From Asaia bogorensis (GTDB lineage Bacteria; Pseudomonadota; Alphaproteobacteria; Reyranellales; Reyranellaceae): a stretch of DNA of 54,599 nt. Both the position numbers and the translations under genes were made by a program. Position 1 is the first letter of the stretch. The number at the start of each line of letters is the position of its first letter. Positions 21,505 through 33,018 of this stretch are shown here, in pieces. Where the stretch lies: positions 1 to 54,599 of the forward strand of contig CAMDCE010000033.1 of NCBI GenBank assembly GCA_945889625.1, in the 5' to 3' direction. The notes under the pieces were generated by a model. That model ran no database searches. It was not told the origin of the DNA and saw only the letters and a program-made list of their open reading frames with translations.

Positions 21505-22626
21505 TTAGCTCCGGTTGAGGTGACGACGCAGGAAGTCGAACAGCTTACGCCGCGCGGCGGCGTTCTGCTGCTCGGAGAAGAAGTGCGTACCGCCTGGCAC
21601 AATGAAGGTCTCGACTTCCTTGCCGTGGCTCTTGAGCGCTTCGGCCATGGCGACGGTCTGGTCGACGGAGACGTTCTCGTCGCGATCGCCGTGAATCAAC
21701 AGTACCGGGACGTCGATCTGCGCCACTCGCAGGATCGGCGAACGGACCGGCAGACCCTCGGGCCCGCAGAGATCGTCGAGATAATCGCGAATGAACGGAT
21801 TGGCCTCGCGCCATCGCGCCAGATCGGTCGGCGCGAAATAAGAGGCGACAGCACGGATTGGCGGCTTGTGGGCAGCCGTCAGCAGCGCGACCTGGCCACC
21901 CATAGACGCCCCGACCAGGCCGATCCGCTCGCGATCGACCAGCGGCCGCTTGGCAAGCCAGTCGATCGCCGCCAGCACGTCGAGCGGCTGGCGCAGGCCC
22001 TGATCGCTCTCGCCCTCCGAGCCCAGCCAACCGCGCAGCGACAAGGCAAGCACGACGTAGCCGTTGGCCGAGGTGAGGCGCGCCGGCCCCGCGAGATTGT
22101 AGGCGTGACCCGCGAAGCCGTGCAGCAGGACCACCGCCGGATAAGGCGGCTTGCCGGTCTGCGGTTTGAAGAAGTAGCCGCCCAGCGTCACGCCGTGGCC
22201 CGGCACACGCACCGGCTCGGCATCGGCTATGTCGGGCAGGTCGTCCCAGCGATGCACCACCTCGATCGGCACGCCGTCGGGATCGCGGAAGCCCACCGAG
22301 TAGTAGCCTGGGGCGAAGTAATCGAGTTCCTTCGGCGGCTGCAGGATCTCGGCGCCGGCATCGCGCAGTTCAGCATAGACCTGGTCGACCTGGGCGCGGC
22401 TTTCGGCCGAGACGGCAAGCCACAGTGCACCTGGTCCGTGCGTGGTGCCGTCCTTGGTCTGGCGCATGACGAAATGATCGTAGCCGCGCGACCACATCAC
22501 CCGGTCGGGGCTCGCCCACACGCGGTGGAAGCCCAGCATCGGCAGCCAGAGGCGATGGAACGCGATGGAGCGCGCAAGGTCGCTCACTTCGATCGCAGCG
22601 CCTGCGAAGGACGAACGTGGACGCAT
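21505..22626 (-). CDS. Fusion protein: N-terminal VOC/glyoxalase domain + C-terminal alpha/beta hydrolase
   Basis: A 373-residue two-domain protein. Residues 8-127 form a vicinal-oxygen-chelate domain (bleomycin-resistance/glyoxalase superfamily), with the start AAIEVSDLARSIAFH and the end GYYSVGFRDPDGVPIEVVHRW. Residues 140-373 are a dienelactone-hydrolase/acyl-peptidase-like alpha/beta hydrolase, with oxyanion HGFAGH, nucleophile GAS241MGG, acid D316 in HGDRDENV and H348 in GTHFF, so the triad is complete. I do not know this as a standard architecture. The two domains might act on one substrate, for example ring cleavage or isomerisation followed by ester hydrolysis, but that is inference. 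ATG shares its A with the TAA of the DinB gene (TAATG). Confidence 0.88.
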   Translation of the reverse strand: MRPRSSFAGAAIEVSDLARSIAFHRLWLPMLGFHRVWASPDRVMWSRGYDHFVMRQTKDGTTHGPGALWLAVSAESRAQVDQVYAELRDAGAEILQPPKELDYFAPGYYSVGFRDPDGVPIEVVHRWDDLPDIADAEPVRVPGHGVTLGGYFFKPQTGKPPYPAVVLLHGFAGHAYNLAGPARLTSANGYVVLALSLRGWLGSEGESDQGLRQPLDVLAAIDWLAKRPLVDRERIGLVGASMGGQVALLTAAHKPPIRAVASYFAPTDLARWREANPFIRDYLDDLCGPEGLPVRSPILRVAQIDVPVLLIHGDRDENVSVDQTVAMAEALKSHGKEVETFIVPGGTHFFSEQQNAAARRKLFDFLRRHLNRS

Positions 22627-23177
22627 TACTCCTCGGGCAGGCCGAGCGCGCGCAGCTCGTCGCACCGCAGATGCTGTTCGCCGGCGAGGAAAAACTCGTC
22701 GAGCTGCGGCGGCGCGATTTTGGTGCTGCTCAGCATCGCGTGCGCCTGGCCACGATGATGGATCTGGTGCTGGAAGAGATGGGCCAGCACTCCCGCCACG
22801 GTGGTGGGTGGCGGCTTGCGGTTGGGCCGCGGCAGGACGCAATCCTGCGCCAGCGTGTCGTCGGTCTGGCGCTCGCAGAAGGCGATCAGCCGCTTGTCGC
22901 TCGTCGTCTGCGCCAGGCGCATCGAGTGCGCGTCGGGAAAGTCCGGGTCGGGAAGGCTGTAGTGGCGCAGCGCATCGAGGCCTTCGAGCGCATCGATGTA
23001 ATAGAAGTCGACGACGAAAATGTGGTTGAACGTGGTGCGCAGTGAGGGAAAGAAGCTGGTGCGCGTGGCGGCGTACTCGTTCGGCGTCAACGCCTCGCAA
23101 GCCGTCAGCAGGCGATGATTGGACCAGGCGTTGTTGCGCGCCATGGCGACGAGATGGCCGGCCAGTCCCGTCGCCAT
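22626..23177 (-). CDS. DinB-family metal-binding four-helix protein
   Basis: A 183-residue DinB/DUF664-type four-helix bundle. The metal ligands expected for the family are visible as the His in TFNHIFVVD (about residue 51) and the pair in LFQHQIHHRGQAHAML in the third helix. MARNNAWSNHRLLTAC at the start is the classical first helix. Members include thiol-dependent transferases (mycothiol or bacillithiol), but most are uncharacterised. It sits 18 bases after the aconitase stop and its TAA overlaps the next start by one base, so it is coupled to the VOC-hydrolase fusion. Confidence 0.9.
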   Translation of the reverse strand: MATGLAGHLVAMARNNAWSNHRLLTACEALTPNEYAATRTSFFPSLRTTFNHIFVVDFYYIDALEGLDALRHYSLPDPDFPDAHSMRLAQTTSDKRLIAFCERQTDDTLAQDCVLPRPNRKPPPTTVAGVLAHLFQHQIHHRGQAHAMLSSTKIAPPQLDEFFLAGEQHLRCDELRALGLPEE

Positions 23178-23195
23178 CGTACGATGTCCGTCGAC

Positions 23196-25877
<2,682 letters not shown>

Positions 25878-25988
25878 TGTTGGTACTCCTCGAGGCGGTC
25901 TGTGCGGAATGGGTGGCAAAATAGGGGCCCTGACCGGTCGAGGCAATCGGCGGATGCGAGCCGATGAGCGGTGTGCCAAAGTGCACGG

Positions 25989-26978
25989 ATGCAACGCGAA
26001 ATTCTGGGATTTTTCAGGGCTTTTGCGGTCCTTTTGGCGCTCTCCGGCGGCGCCTCGGCTCAGATACAAGGCGGTGCCGATTGGGATCCCTCGTCACGGC
26101 AATTCGGCGGGTCGGCCGGCGCCCCGGCGGCCGCGCGTAACGCCCCACTGGAAGCGTTGAACAAGATTTTGTCGGCTTCGCAGCTGCCTGCCCTCGATCG
26201 CTCGGTCTATCTCAGCATCCGCGCCTTCCAGCTGAGCCGGCTGGGCCGCGAGGCCGACAGCCATAAGGACATTGTCGAAATGGGCAAACTCTTGCCCAAC
26301 GCCTGGCAAGTCGTGATGTCGAGCACGGTACCCGAACTGGCCGGCGGCGGCGACCGGGCGGCGGCCTTGCGTACGCTCGATTACGGCCTGCAGCGCAAGC
26401 CGGGCGATCCCTGGCTGGTGATCGCCCAGGCGCAGGTTCACATGCAGATCGGAGATTTTGCGCGCGCGCTCGGCATGCTCGATGGCGCAATCGCCGCCGC
26501 CGCCGGCTCGGCGGATCGACGCTCGGCGCTGTACTGGCGGGGGCATGCCAATTTCAATCTCGGCAACTTCGCCCAGGCCGCTGACGATTTTGACGGCTCG
26601 CTGGTCGGCCGCACCAACTTGAAGTCGCGGCTGGCGCCGATCCTGTGGCGCTATGCTTCCCAGGTGCGCGCCCGGCGCGACGCCCGTGCGGTTCTGGTCA
26701 AGGACATCGGCAACGAGAACCTCTACGAGTGGCCCGGCCCGATCGCCAAGTTCCTGCTCGGCCAGCTTCCGGCCGGCGAGCTCGAAGTCGCGGCTGAGTC
26801 GGACGAGACCGCCAAGCGCAGCAACGGCAAGTGCCCGGCGGCGTTTTTCGTCGCCATGGATGCCGTCCGCCGCGGCGACAAGCGGCGTGCGCGCGAGCAG
26901 CTCCAGCTGGCGCAGGCGCGCTGCCCGACCGTGTCCGAACTCAATTGGGCGGCGTCGAGCGAACTGAAGCGCCTGTAG
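25989..26978 (+). CDS. Exported TPR-repeat protein of unknown function
   Basis: From the preferred ATG it encodes 329 residues. Residues 1-24 form a Sec signal peptide (hydrophobic AFAVLLALSGG, cleavage after ASA). After a Gly/Ala-rich linker come alpha-helical repeats of tetratricopeptide type: a clear one at DPWLVIAQAQVHMQIGDFAR and a second at ALYWRGHANFNLGNFAQAAD, plus weaker ones before and after. A single Cys pair is in the last 60 residues (NGKCPAAFF and ARCPTVSEL), which could form a disulfide. A GTG at 25971 would add six residues. Likely periplasmic scaffold; no partner is evident. It is divergent from acnA. Confidence 0.75.
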   Translation: MQREILGFFRAFAVLLALSGGASAQIQGGADWDPSSRQFGGSAGAPAAARNAPLEALNKILSASQLPALDRSVYLSIRAFQLSRLGREADSHKDIVEMGKLLPNAWQVVMSSTVPELAGGGDRAAALRTLDYGLQRKPGDPWLVIAQAQVHMQIGDFARALGMLDGAIAAAAGSADRRSALYWRGHANFNLGNFAQAADDFDGSLVGRTNLKSRLAPILWRYASQVRARRDARAVLVKDIGNENLYEWPGPIAKFLLGQLPAGELEVAAESDETAKRSNGKCPAAFFVAMDAVRRGDKRRAREQLQLAQARCPTVSELNWAASSELKRL

Positions 26979-26995
26979 CCTTCAGCCGGCGTCCC

Positions 26996-27802
26996 TCAAC
27001 CGCTCAGCGCCAACGGCGCCACGAAGCGGGCGATCTCCGACAGGACATAGACGGGTTGCTGCAGGTGCGGACTGTGACCGCAATCCGGCACCAGTCGCGT
27101 CTCGCAGTAGCCGCCGACCTTGCCGGCGATGATGCCGAGCTGGCGCTCGCTGCCATACTCGTCGTCCTCGCCTTGGATGGCCTGCACCGGCACGACGACG
27201 CCGGGCAGGCGGTCCTGGGCGTTCATCGGCTCGAAACCAGGCGCCACCCAGGCGTCGGACCACAAGTGAAAGGCGCGGTCGACATTGTCACCGTGATATT
27301 TCTGCAGGCGCTGGCGCAGTTCGCCCGCGGCGTAGGCTTCGCGCGCCTTGACGATGCTTTGCACGCAGATCGCTTCGTTGATGGCGTGAGCGGCGAGGGT
27401 CACCACGGCGCGCAGCGGCTCGGGATCCGATGCAGCGTAGTTGAGCGCGATGGTACCGCCGTCGCTGTGGCCGATCAGGACACAATCATCGATGCCGGTC
27501 GCCGCCAGCAGGTGCGGCAGCACCTCGTCGGCCTCAATTTCCATGTAGCGGACGCCGGGATCACGGGGCCATGGGCTGGATTGGCCGTAGCTCGTGCGAT
27601 CGTAGACCAAGCCGGCGCACAGCGTGGCATCGCAAAGCCGCTGTGGGAAGTCGCGCCACATCTCGATGCAGCCCAGCCCCTCATGCAGGAAGACCAACAC
27701 CGTGCGCTCCAGCCCGTCGCTGCGCTGCGGCGCCAGCCGACGCACGCGCAGGATACGGTCGCCAAGGTCGATGCGGTCGTCGCCGGGAGTTCCTAGAGTC
27801 AC
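26996..27802 (-). CDS. Alpha/beta-fold hydrolase
   Basis: A 268-residue hydrolase without signal peptide. The oxyanion region is FLHEGLGCIEMWRDFP, the nucleophile elbow GHS113DGG, and the C-terminal DCGHSPHLQQP gives the catalytic His. Together these resemble the cofactor-free hydrolase group with HEGLG-x5-W, members of which act on ring-cleavage products, lactones or esters. The start GTG at 27802 is the first plausible codon in frame; there is no nearby in-frame ATG before the conserved core. It converges on the TPR gene with an 18-base gap. The substrate cannot be assigned. Confidence 0.85.
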   Translation of the reverse strand: MTLGTPGDDRIDLGDRILRVRRLAPQRSDGLERTVLVFLHEGLGCIEMWRDFPQRLCDATLCAGLVYDRTSYGQSSPWPRDPGVRYMEIEADEVLPHLLAATGIDDCVLIGHSDGGTIALNYAASDPEPLRAVVTLAAHAINEAICVQSIVKAREAYAAGELRQRLQKYHGDNVDRAFHLWSDAWVAPGFEPMNAQDRLPGVVVPVQAIQGEDDEYGSERQLGIIAGKVGGYCETRLVPDCGHSPHLQQPVYVLSEIARFVAPLALSG

Positions 27803-27834
27803 GCCTCGGGTGTAGCCGGGACGCGCCGTCGTGA

Positions 27835-27939
27835 GAAGGTGCCGATGGCGGCAGCATCACCGTCGAAATCCAGCCGACCGGCGAGGCTGTCTTCACCTTG
27901 CGCTTGCGACCCGTGGCTGACTTGACCGCTCCGAACTAG
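27835..27939 (+). pseudogene. Possible 3' remnant of a sensor histidine kinase gene
   Basis: In the gap between the hydrolase and the acyl-CoA synthetase, a plus-strand frame ending in TAG at 27937 has strongly GC-ending codons and reads EGADGGSITVEIQPTGEAV, followed by FTLRLRP. This resembles the last beta-strands of a histidine-kinase ATPase domain. There is no start codon and an in-frame TGA lies just before it. The most economical reading is a decayed gene end left after rearrangement, though a chance match over 34 codons cannot be excluded. Confidence 0.25.
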
Positions 27940-27948
27940 CTGTGGCTA

Positions 27949-28010
27949 GGTGCCATTCGGCACCGCCTTACGAAACAAAGACGGGCAAACGAGGAGCCGG
28001 CATACCGGCT
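27949..28010. promoter_or_regulatory. Leader of the acyl-CoA synthetase/LIV operon with two short dyads
   Basis: Two perfect short inverted repeats lie in the 90 bases before the ligase start: GGTGCC-ATTC-GGCACC at 27949-27964 and AGCCGG-CATA-CCGGCT at 27995-28010. Both are six-base stems with four-base loops. They may be operator half-sites or RNA hairpins in the leader. No clear sigma-70 hexamers were found beside them. Confidence 0.3.
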
Positions 28011-28031
28011 GCAAGGGAGTGTGAGGCAGGG

Positions 28032-30014
28032 ATGACGACAGGGACGCCGGGCGGGGGAACGCCAGCCAGCGCTGCGGGGACTCGGGATACCTTTCCCAAG
28101 CTTCTGGCGGAGCTTGCCCGCACGCGTCCTGCTGCGCCCGCCTATCGGGAAAAGGAATACGGCATCTGGCAGACCTATGACTGGCGCCATGTTGCCGAGC
28201 AGGTCCGGCTGCTGGCGGCGGGCCTCGCTGATCTCGGCTTCCGCCGTGCCGACCGGCTGATCGTGATCGGCGACAATCGCCCGCGCCTCTACTGGTCGAT
28301 GTGCGCGGCGCAGTCGCTGGGCGGCGTGCCGGTGCCGGTCTACCAGGACTCGGTGACCGAGGAGCTGGCCTACGTCGTCGAACATGCCGGCGCGCGTTTT
28401 GCCATCGCCGAGAACCAGGAGCAGGTCGACAAGCTGCTCGAGATCCAGAAGACGGTGCGCTCTCTGGAGGTCGTGATCTTCGTCGATCCGCGCGGCATGC
28501 GGCATTACGAGACTCTGCAGTCCTACGCCGGGGTGCAGGAGCGTGGGGCGCGGCGACTGGCAGCCGCGCCGCAGATGATTTCAGACGAAGTCGCCAAGGG
28601 CAGCGGCGCCGACGAGGCCATCATGCTCTACACCTCAGGCACCACGGGGCGTCCCAAGGGCGCGGTGCTGAGCTACGACAATCTCGTGTGGGCGGCGACG
28701 GCCGGCGCCGAGTACGACGGGCTCAAGGCCGGCGACGAACTGCTGTCCTATCTGCCGATGGCCTGGGTGGGCGATCACATCTTCTCCTATGCCCAGGGCT
28801 ACGTCGTCGGGCTGGTGGTCAATTGCCCCGAGTCGGCCGCCACCGTGATGACCGACCTGCGCGAAATCGGTCCGACTTATTACTTCGCGCCGCCGCGCGT
28901 GCTCGAGAACCTGATCACCCAGGTGACGATCCGCATGGAGGATGCGGGCCTCATCAAGCGCCGGCTCTTCCAGTATTTCATGACCCTGGCGCGCCGCGCC
29001 GGTCCGGCGCTGCTCGACGGCCGGCCGGTGTCGCTTCTCGACCGGTTGCTCTATCGGCTGGGCAACCTGCTGGTCTACGGGCCGCTCAAGAACACGCTGG
29101 GCATGAGCCGGGTACGGGTGGCCTACACGGCCGGCGAGGCGGTGGGGCCGGAGATCTTCAATTTCTACCGGGCGCTTGGCGTCAACATGAAGCAGCTCTA
29201 CGGCCAGACCGAGGCCTCGGTGTTCGTCACCATCCATCCCAACGGCGAAGTCTACCCCGACACGGTGGGCAAGCCGGTGTCGAAGGTGGAGCTCAAGATC
29301 GACGAATCGGGCGAGGTGCTCTACCGCAGTCCCGGCGTGTTCAAGGAGTATTTCAAGAACGCCCAGGCGACCAACGACACCAAGACCGCCGACGGCTGGG
29401 TGCATACCGGAGATGCTGGCTACCTCGACGAGCGCGGGCATCTGCGCATCATCGACCGCGCCAAGGACGTCGGGAAGCTGAACGACGGCACGCTGTTTGC
29501 GCCGAAATTCATCGAGAACAAGCTGAAGTTCTTTCCGCACATCAACGAGGCGGTGGCGTTCGGCAACGGCCGCGACTATGTCGCCGCCTTCGTCAATATC
29601 GACATGCCGGCGGTTGGTGACTGGGCCGAGCGGCGCAACATCGCCTATGCGAGCTACCAGGAACTGGCCGGCCGGCCGGAGGTCTACGACCTGGTGCAAA
29701 GCGAGATCGAGCGGGTCAACCGCGACCTCGCCGGCGATCCGCGCATGTCGGGCGCCCAGATCCGCCGTTTCCTGATCCTGCACAAGGCGCTCGAGGCGGA
29801 CGACGGCGAACTCACGCGCACCAACAAGGTGCGCCGCAGCTTTATCGGCGAGCGCTACAGGCAATTGGTCGACGCGCTCTACGACGGCTCGAAGAGCACT
29901 TACATCAAGGTCGACCTGACCTTCGAGGATGGCCGCAAGGGCACCATCGAGGGCACCGTGCAGATCCGCGATCTCGCGCCGCAGCCGGCGCCTGCGTTCA
30001 AGAAGGCGAGCTGA
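28032..30014 (+). CDS. Long-chain acyl-CoA synthetase-type AMP-dependent ligase
   Basis: A 660-residue adenylate-forming enzyme of the large (FAA1/FadD15-like) class. The P-loop is MLYTSGTTGRPKGAVLSY (about 198-215), A5 is LYGQTEASVF, A7 WVHTGDAGYLDERGHLRIIDRAKD, and the C-terminal catalytic Lys lies in the ELTRTNKVRR segment. It ligates CoA to a long-chain or aromatic carboxylate; the precise substrate is unknown. The chosen ATG follows GAGGCAGGG; the longer frame from 27942 is leader sequence. It is the first gene of a plus-strand operon with a LIV-type ABC transporter six bases downstream, which suggests activation of a transported acid. Confidence 0.92.
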   Translation: MTTGTPGGGTPASAAGTRDTFPKLLAELARTRPAAPAYREKEYGIWQTYDWRHVAEQVRLLAAGLADLGFRRADRLIVIGDNRPRLYWSMCAAQSLGGVPVPVYQDSVTEELAYVVEHAGARFAIAENQEQVDKLLEIQKTVRSLEVVIFVDPRGMRHYETLQSYAGVQERGARRLAAAPQMISDEVAKGSGADEAIMLYTSGTTGRPKGAVLSYDNLVWAATAGAEYDGLKAGDELLSYLPMAWVGDHIFSYAQGYVVGLVVNCPESAATVMTDLREIGPTYYFAPPRVLENLITQVTIRMEDAGLIKRRLFQYFMTLARRAGPALLDGRPVSLLDRLLYRLGNLLVYGPLKNTLGMSRVRVAYTAGEAVGPEIFNFYRALGVNMKQLYGQTEASVFVTIHPNGEVYPDTVGKPVSKVELKIDESGEVLYRSPGVFKEYFKNAQATNDTKTADGWVHTGDAGYLDERGHLRIIDRAKDVGKLNDGTLFAPKFIENKLKFFPHINEAVAFGNGRDYVAAFVNIDMPAVGDWAERRNIAYASYQELAGRPEVYDLVQSEIERVNRDLAGDPRMSGAQIRRFLILHKALEADDGELTRTNKVRRSFIGERYRQLVDALYDGSKSTYIKVDLTFEDGRKGTIEGTVQIRDLAPQPAPAFKKAS

Positions 30015-30020
30015 GGCGCG

Positions 30021-30812
30021 ATGGCTGGCAGGCTTCGCTCTTTTCCCGACGTGCTGCTGGCGGTCGAGAAGGTCAGCCTGTCGTTCGGCGGCGTGAAGGC
30101 ACTCACCGACATCAGCTTCGACATCGCCAAGGGCGAGATCCGCGCCATCATCGGCCCCAACGGCGCCGGCAAGTCGTCGATGCTGAACTGCATCAACGGC
30201 TTCTATCACCCGCAGCAGGGTACCATCACCTACAAGGGTGTCACGCGCAGCCAGATGCGGCCGCATGAGGCGGCCGAGCAGGGCATCGCCCGCACCTTCC
30301 AGAACATCGCGCTGTTTCGCGGCATGTCGACCCTCGACAACATCATGACCGGCCGCAACCTGCGCATGAAGACCGGTCTGTTCTGGCAGGCCCTGCATGT
30401 CGGACCCGCACAGCGCGAGGAGATCGAGCACCGCCGGGCTGTCGAGCGCATCATCGATTTTCTGGAGATCCAGCACATCCGCAAGGCGCCGGTCGGCCAG
30501 CTGCCCTACGGCCTGCAGAAGCGGGTCGAGCTCGGCCGGGCGCTCGCCGCCGAACCCGAGCTGCTGCTGCTCGACGAGCCGATGGCCGGCATGAACCTCG
30601 AGGAGAAGCAGGACATGTGCCGCTTCATCCTCGACGTGAACGACGAGTTCGGCACCACGATCTGCCTGATCGAGCACGACATGGGCGTGGTCATGGACAT
30701 CTCCGACCGTGTCGTCGTCCTGGACTACGGCAAGAAGATCGGCGACGGCGTGCCCGGCGAGGTCAGGTCCAACCAGGCGGTGGTCGACGCCTATCTCGGC
30801 GTTAGCCACTGA
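30021..30812 (+). CDS. livG: LIV-type ABC transporter, ATP-binding protein LivG-like
   Basis: A 263-residue ABC ATPase of the branched-chain amino acid (HAAT) class. Walker A GPNGAGKSS starts near residue 45, the signature region is LPYGLQKRVELGRAL (a slightly unusual LSGGQ equivalent, as in LivG proteins), and Walker B is LLLLDEPMAGMN near 183-194. It powers uptake with the permeases encoded just downstream. It starts six bases after the ligase stop. Its stop is followed by GAGGG, which serves as the ribosome-binding site for livH. Confidence 0.94.
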   Translation: MAGRLRSFPDVLLAVEKVSLSFGGVKALTDISFDIAKGEIRAIIGPNGAGKSSMLNCINGFYHPQQGTITYKGVTRSQMRPHEAAEQGIARTFQNIALFRGMSTLDNIMTGRNLRMKTGLFWQALHVGPAQREEIEHRRAVERIIDFLEIQHIRKAPVGQLPYGLQKRVELGRALAAEPELLLLDEPMAGMNLEEKQDMCRFILDVNDEFGTTICLIEHDMGVVMDISDRVVVLDYGKKIGDGVPGEVRSNQAVVDAYLGVSH

Positions 30813-30816
30813 GGGC

Positions 30817-31947
30817 ATGCAGATGCTGGGTCCCTTCCTCGAAACCCTGCTCGGCGGCCTGCTGACCGGCGTGCTCTATTCGCTGGTGGCGCTGGGCTTC
30901 GTGCTGATCTTCAAGGCCTCGGGCGTGTTCAACTTCGCTCAAGGCGCCATGGTGCTGTTCGCCGCGCTCACGATGGCGCGGCTGTCTGGCGAGATCGACG
31001 GCAAGGAGGTGCATCTTGCCAACTTCGTCGTGGCGGCAGCGATCCTCGGCATCGCGCTGGCGCTGATCGCCTGGTACGCCTGGCGCGAGTACGTGGCGCG
31101 TGGCGCAGGGTCGGGCGAGCGGCGCAAGCTCCAGATGCTGGCGGCCGTGGGCGCGCTGGCCGGCGGATGCGCCGCCTTTGCCTACGGCAAGGGCGCCTGG
31201 CCGATTTGGCTCGCCATCGCCGCCACCGCGGCGATCATGGGCCTGCTCGCCTACGCCATCGAGCGGCTGGTGCTGCGCCATCTCGTCAATCAGGAGGGCA
31301 TCATCCTGTTCATGGCGACGCTCGGCATCGCCTACTTCCTCGACGGCTTCGGCCAGACGCTGTGGGGCAGCGACGTCTACAATATCAATCTCGGCCTGCC
31401 CAAGGACCCGATCTTCCTGTTCGAGGGCGCCTTCCCCGGCGGCCTGCTGGTCGATCCGGCCGATCTCGTGGCCGCAGCGATCGCAGCCCTTCTGGTCGCC
31501 GTGCTCGCCGTCTTCTTCCAGAAAACCCGGGTCGGCCGGGCGTTGCGTGCGGTTGCCGACGACCATGCCGCCGCCCAGTCGGTCGGCATCCCGCTCAACA
31601 CGATCTGGCTGATCGTGTGGACGGTGTCGGGCCTGGTGGCGCTCGTCGCCGGGCTGATCTGGGGCGCCAAGCTCGGCGTGCAGTTCTCGATCTCGCTGAT
31701 TGCACTTAAGGCGCTGCCGGTGCTGATCCTGGGCGGCTTCACTTCGGTGCCCGGCGCCATCGTCGGCGGCCTGATCATCGGCGCCGGCGAGAAGCTCTCC
31801 GAAGTGTTCCTGGCGCCCATCCTCATCAAGGCGTTCGACCTGGCTGGCGGCGGCATCGAGAACTGGTTCGCCTACGTGCTGGCGCTGGTCTTCCTGCTGT
31901 TCAGGCCGCAGGGCCTGTTCGGCGAACGCATCATCGAGCGGGTGTAG
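30817..31947 (+). CDS. livH: LIV-type ABC transporter permease LivH-like, with inserted segment
   Basis: A 376-residue inner-membrane permease. LivH hallmarks are the N-terminal GVLYSLVALGFVLIFKASGVFNFAQG and the RALRAVADDHAAAQSVGI cytoplasmic loop. It is about 70-80 residues longer than common LivH proteins. The extra part (roughly residues 58-130) adds two hydrophobic segments separated by a charged REYVARGAGSGERRK loop before ERLVLRHL. Two adjacent ATGs are possible, at 30817 and 30823. The second has the better spacing (seven bases) from GAGGG and may be the true start. It works with livM, which starts three bases after its stop. Confidence 0.93.
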   Translation: MQMLGPFLETLLGGLLTGVLYSLVALGFVLIFKASGVFNFAQGAMVLFAALTMARLSGEIDGKEVHLANFVVAAAILGIALALIAWYAWREYVARGAGSGERRKLQMLAAVGALAGGCAAFAYGKGAWPIWLAIAATAAIMGLLAYAIERLVLRHLVNQEGIILFMATLGIAYFLDGFGQTLWGSDVYNINLGLPKDPIFLFEGAFPGGLLVDPADLVAAAIAALLVAVLAVFFQKTRVGRALRAVADDHAAAQSVGIPLNTIWLIVWTVSGLVALVAGLIWGAKLGVQFSISLIALKALPVLILGGFTSVPGAIVGGLIIGAGEKLSEVFLAPILIKAFDLAGGGIENWFAYVLALVFLLFRPQGLFGERIIERV

Positions 31948-31950
31948 CCG

Positions 31951-33018
31951 ATGCTTTACCGCGAGGCCGGCCAGTTCAAGACCAGCTATGTCGCCGACCA
32001 GCAGATCTTCCCGATCCTGCAGGACCGCGTCTTCGTGCTCGCGGTGATCGCCGTTGCGTTCCTCGCCGTGCCGGCCTTCGCCAGCCCCTACCTTTACACC
32101 GAGATACTGATTCCGTTCCTGATCCTGTCGCTGGCGGCGATCGGGCTCAACATTCTGGTTGGCTATTGCGGCCAGGTGTCGCTCGGCACCGGCGGCTTCA
32201 TGGCGGTCGGCGCCTACGCCGCCTACAACCTCTGGCTCCGCGTGCCGGAAGCCAGCAATCTCATCGTCGTGTTCCTGTTCGGCGGGCTGATGTCGGCCGC
32301 CGTCGGCATCCTGTTCGGCCTGCCGTCGCTCCGGATCAAGGGCTTCTATCTCGCCGTCGCCACGCTTGCCTCGCAGTTCTTCCTCGACTGGACGTTCGCC
32401 CGGGTGAAGTGGCTCACCAACTACACGCCGTCCGGCTCGGTGGCGGTGGGCGAAACCCAGGTGTTCGGCTGGAAGATCGACACGCCGGTCGAGCGCTACC
32501 TCTTCATCCTGGGGTTCGTGGTGGTGGCCACGCTGGTCGCCAAGAACCTGGTGCGCGGCCACATCGGCCGCTCGTGGATGGCAATCCGCGACATGGACAT
32601 CGCCGCCGAGATCATCGGCTTCCGGCCGCTCCGCACCAAGCTCACGGCCTTCGCCGTCAGCTCGTTTTTTATCGGCATCGCGGGCGCAATGTGGGGTTTC
32701 CTGCGGCTGGGCTCGTGGGAGCCACTGGCCTTCGACATCAACCGGTCGTTCCAGATCCTGTTCATGGTCATCATCGGCGGGTTGGGCTCGCTGCTCGGCA
32801 GCTTCCTTGGCGCGGCCTTCATCGTGCTGACGCCGATCCTGCTCAACCAGCTTCCCGGCTGGCTCGGCATCAAGATATCGACGGCCCTCATCAGTCACCT
32901 CGAATTCATGGTGTTCGGTGCGATGATCGTCTTCTTCCTGATCGTCGAGCCGCACGGCCTGGCGCGGCTCTGGGCGGTCGCCAAGGAGAAACTGCGGCTC
33001 TGGCCGTTCCCGCACTGA
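31951..33018 (+). CDS. livM: LIV-type ABC transporter permease LivM-like
   Basis: A 355-residue polytopic permease. LivM features are ILSLAAIGLNILVGYCGQVSLGTGGFMAVGAYAAY (about residues 51-92) and the cytoplasmic EAA-like loop GRSWMAIRDMDIAAEIIGF. About ten hydrophobic helices are visible. It forms the membrane channel with LivH. Its start is three bases after the livH stop. The 62-base gap to livK contains a modest GC-rich dyad (GGCGG near 33040 and CCGCC near 33060) that could trim expression between permease and binding-protein genes. Confidence 0.94.
   Translation: MLYREAGQFKTSYVADQQIFPILQDRVFVLAVIAVAFLAVPAFASPYLYTEILIPFLILSLAAIGLNILVGYCGQVSLGTGGFMAVGAYAAYNLWLRVPEASNLIVVFLFGGLMSAAVGILFGLPSLRIKGFYLAVATLASQFFLDWTFARVKWLTNYTPSGSVAVGETQVFGWKIDTPVERYLFILGFVVVATLVAKNLVRGHIGRSWMAIRDMDIAAEIIGFRPLRTKLTAFAVSSFFIGIAGAMWGFLRLGSWEPLAFDINRSFQILFMVIIGGLGSLLGSFLGAAFIVLTPILLNQLPGWLGIKISTALISHLEFMVFGAMIVFFLIVEPHGLARLWAVAKEKLRLWPFPH

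Noticed and set aside
27942..28031. Extended N-terminus of the acyl-CoA synthetase
   Set aside because: The frame is open to 27942 but the translation is non-homologous and holds the two dyads; the ATG at 28032 has a purine-rich site before it.
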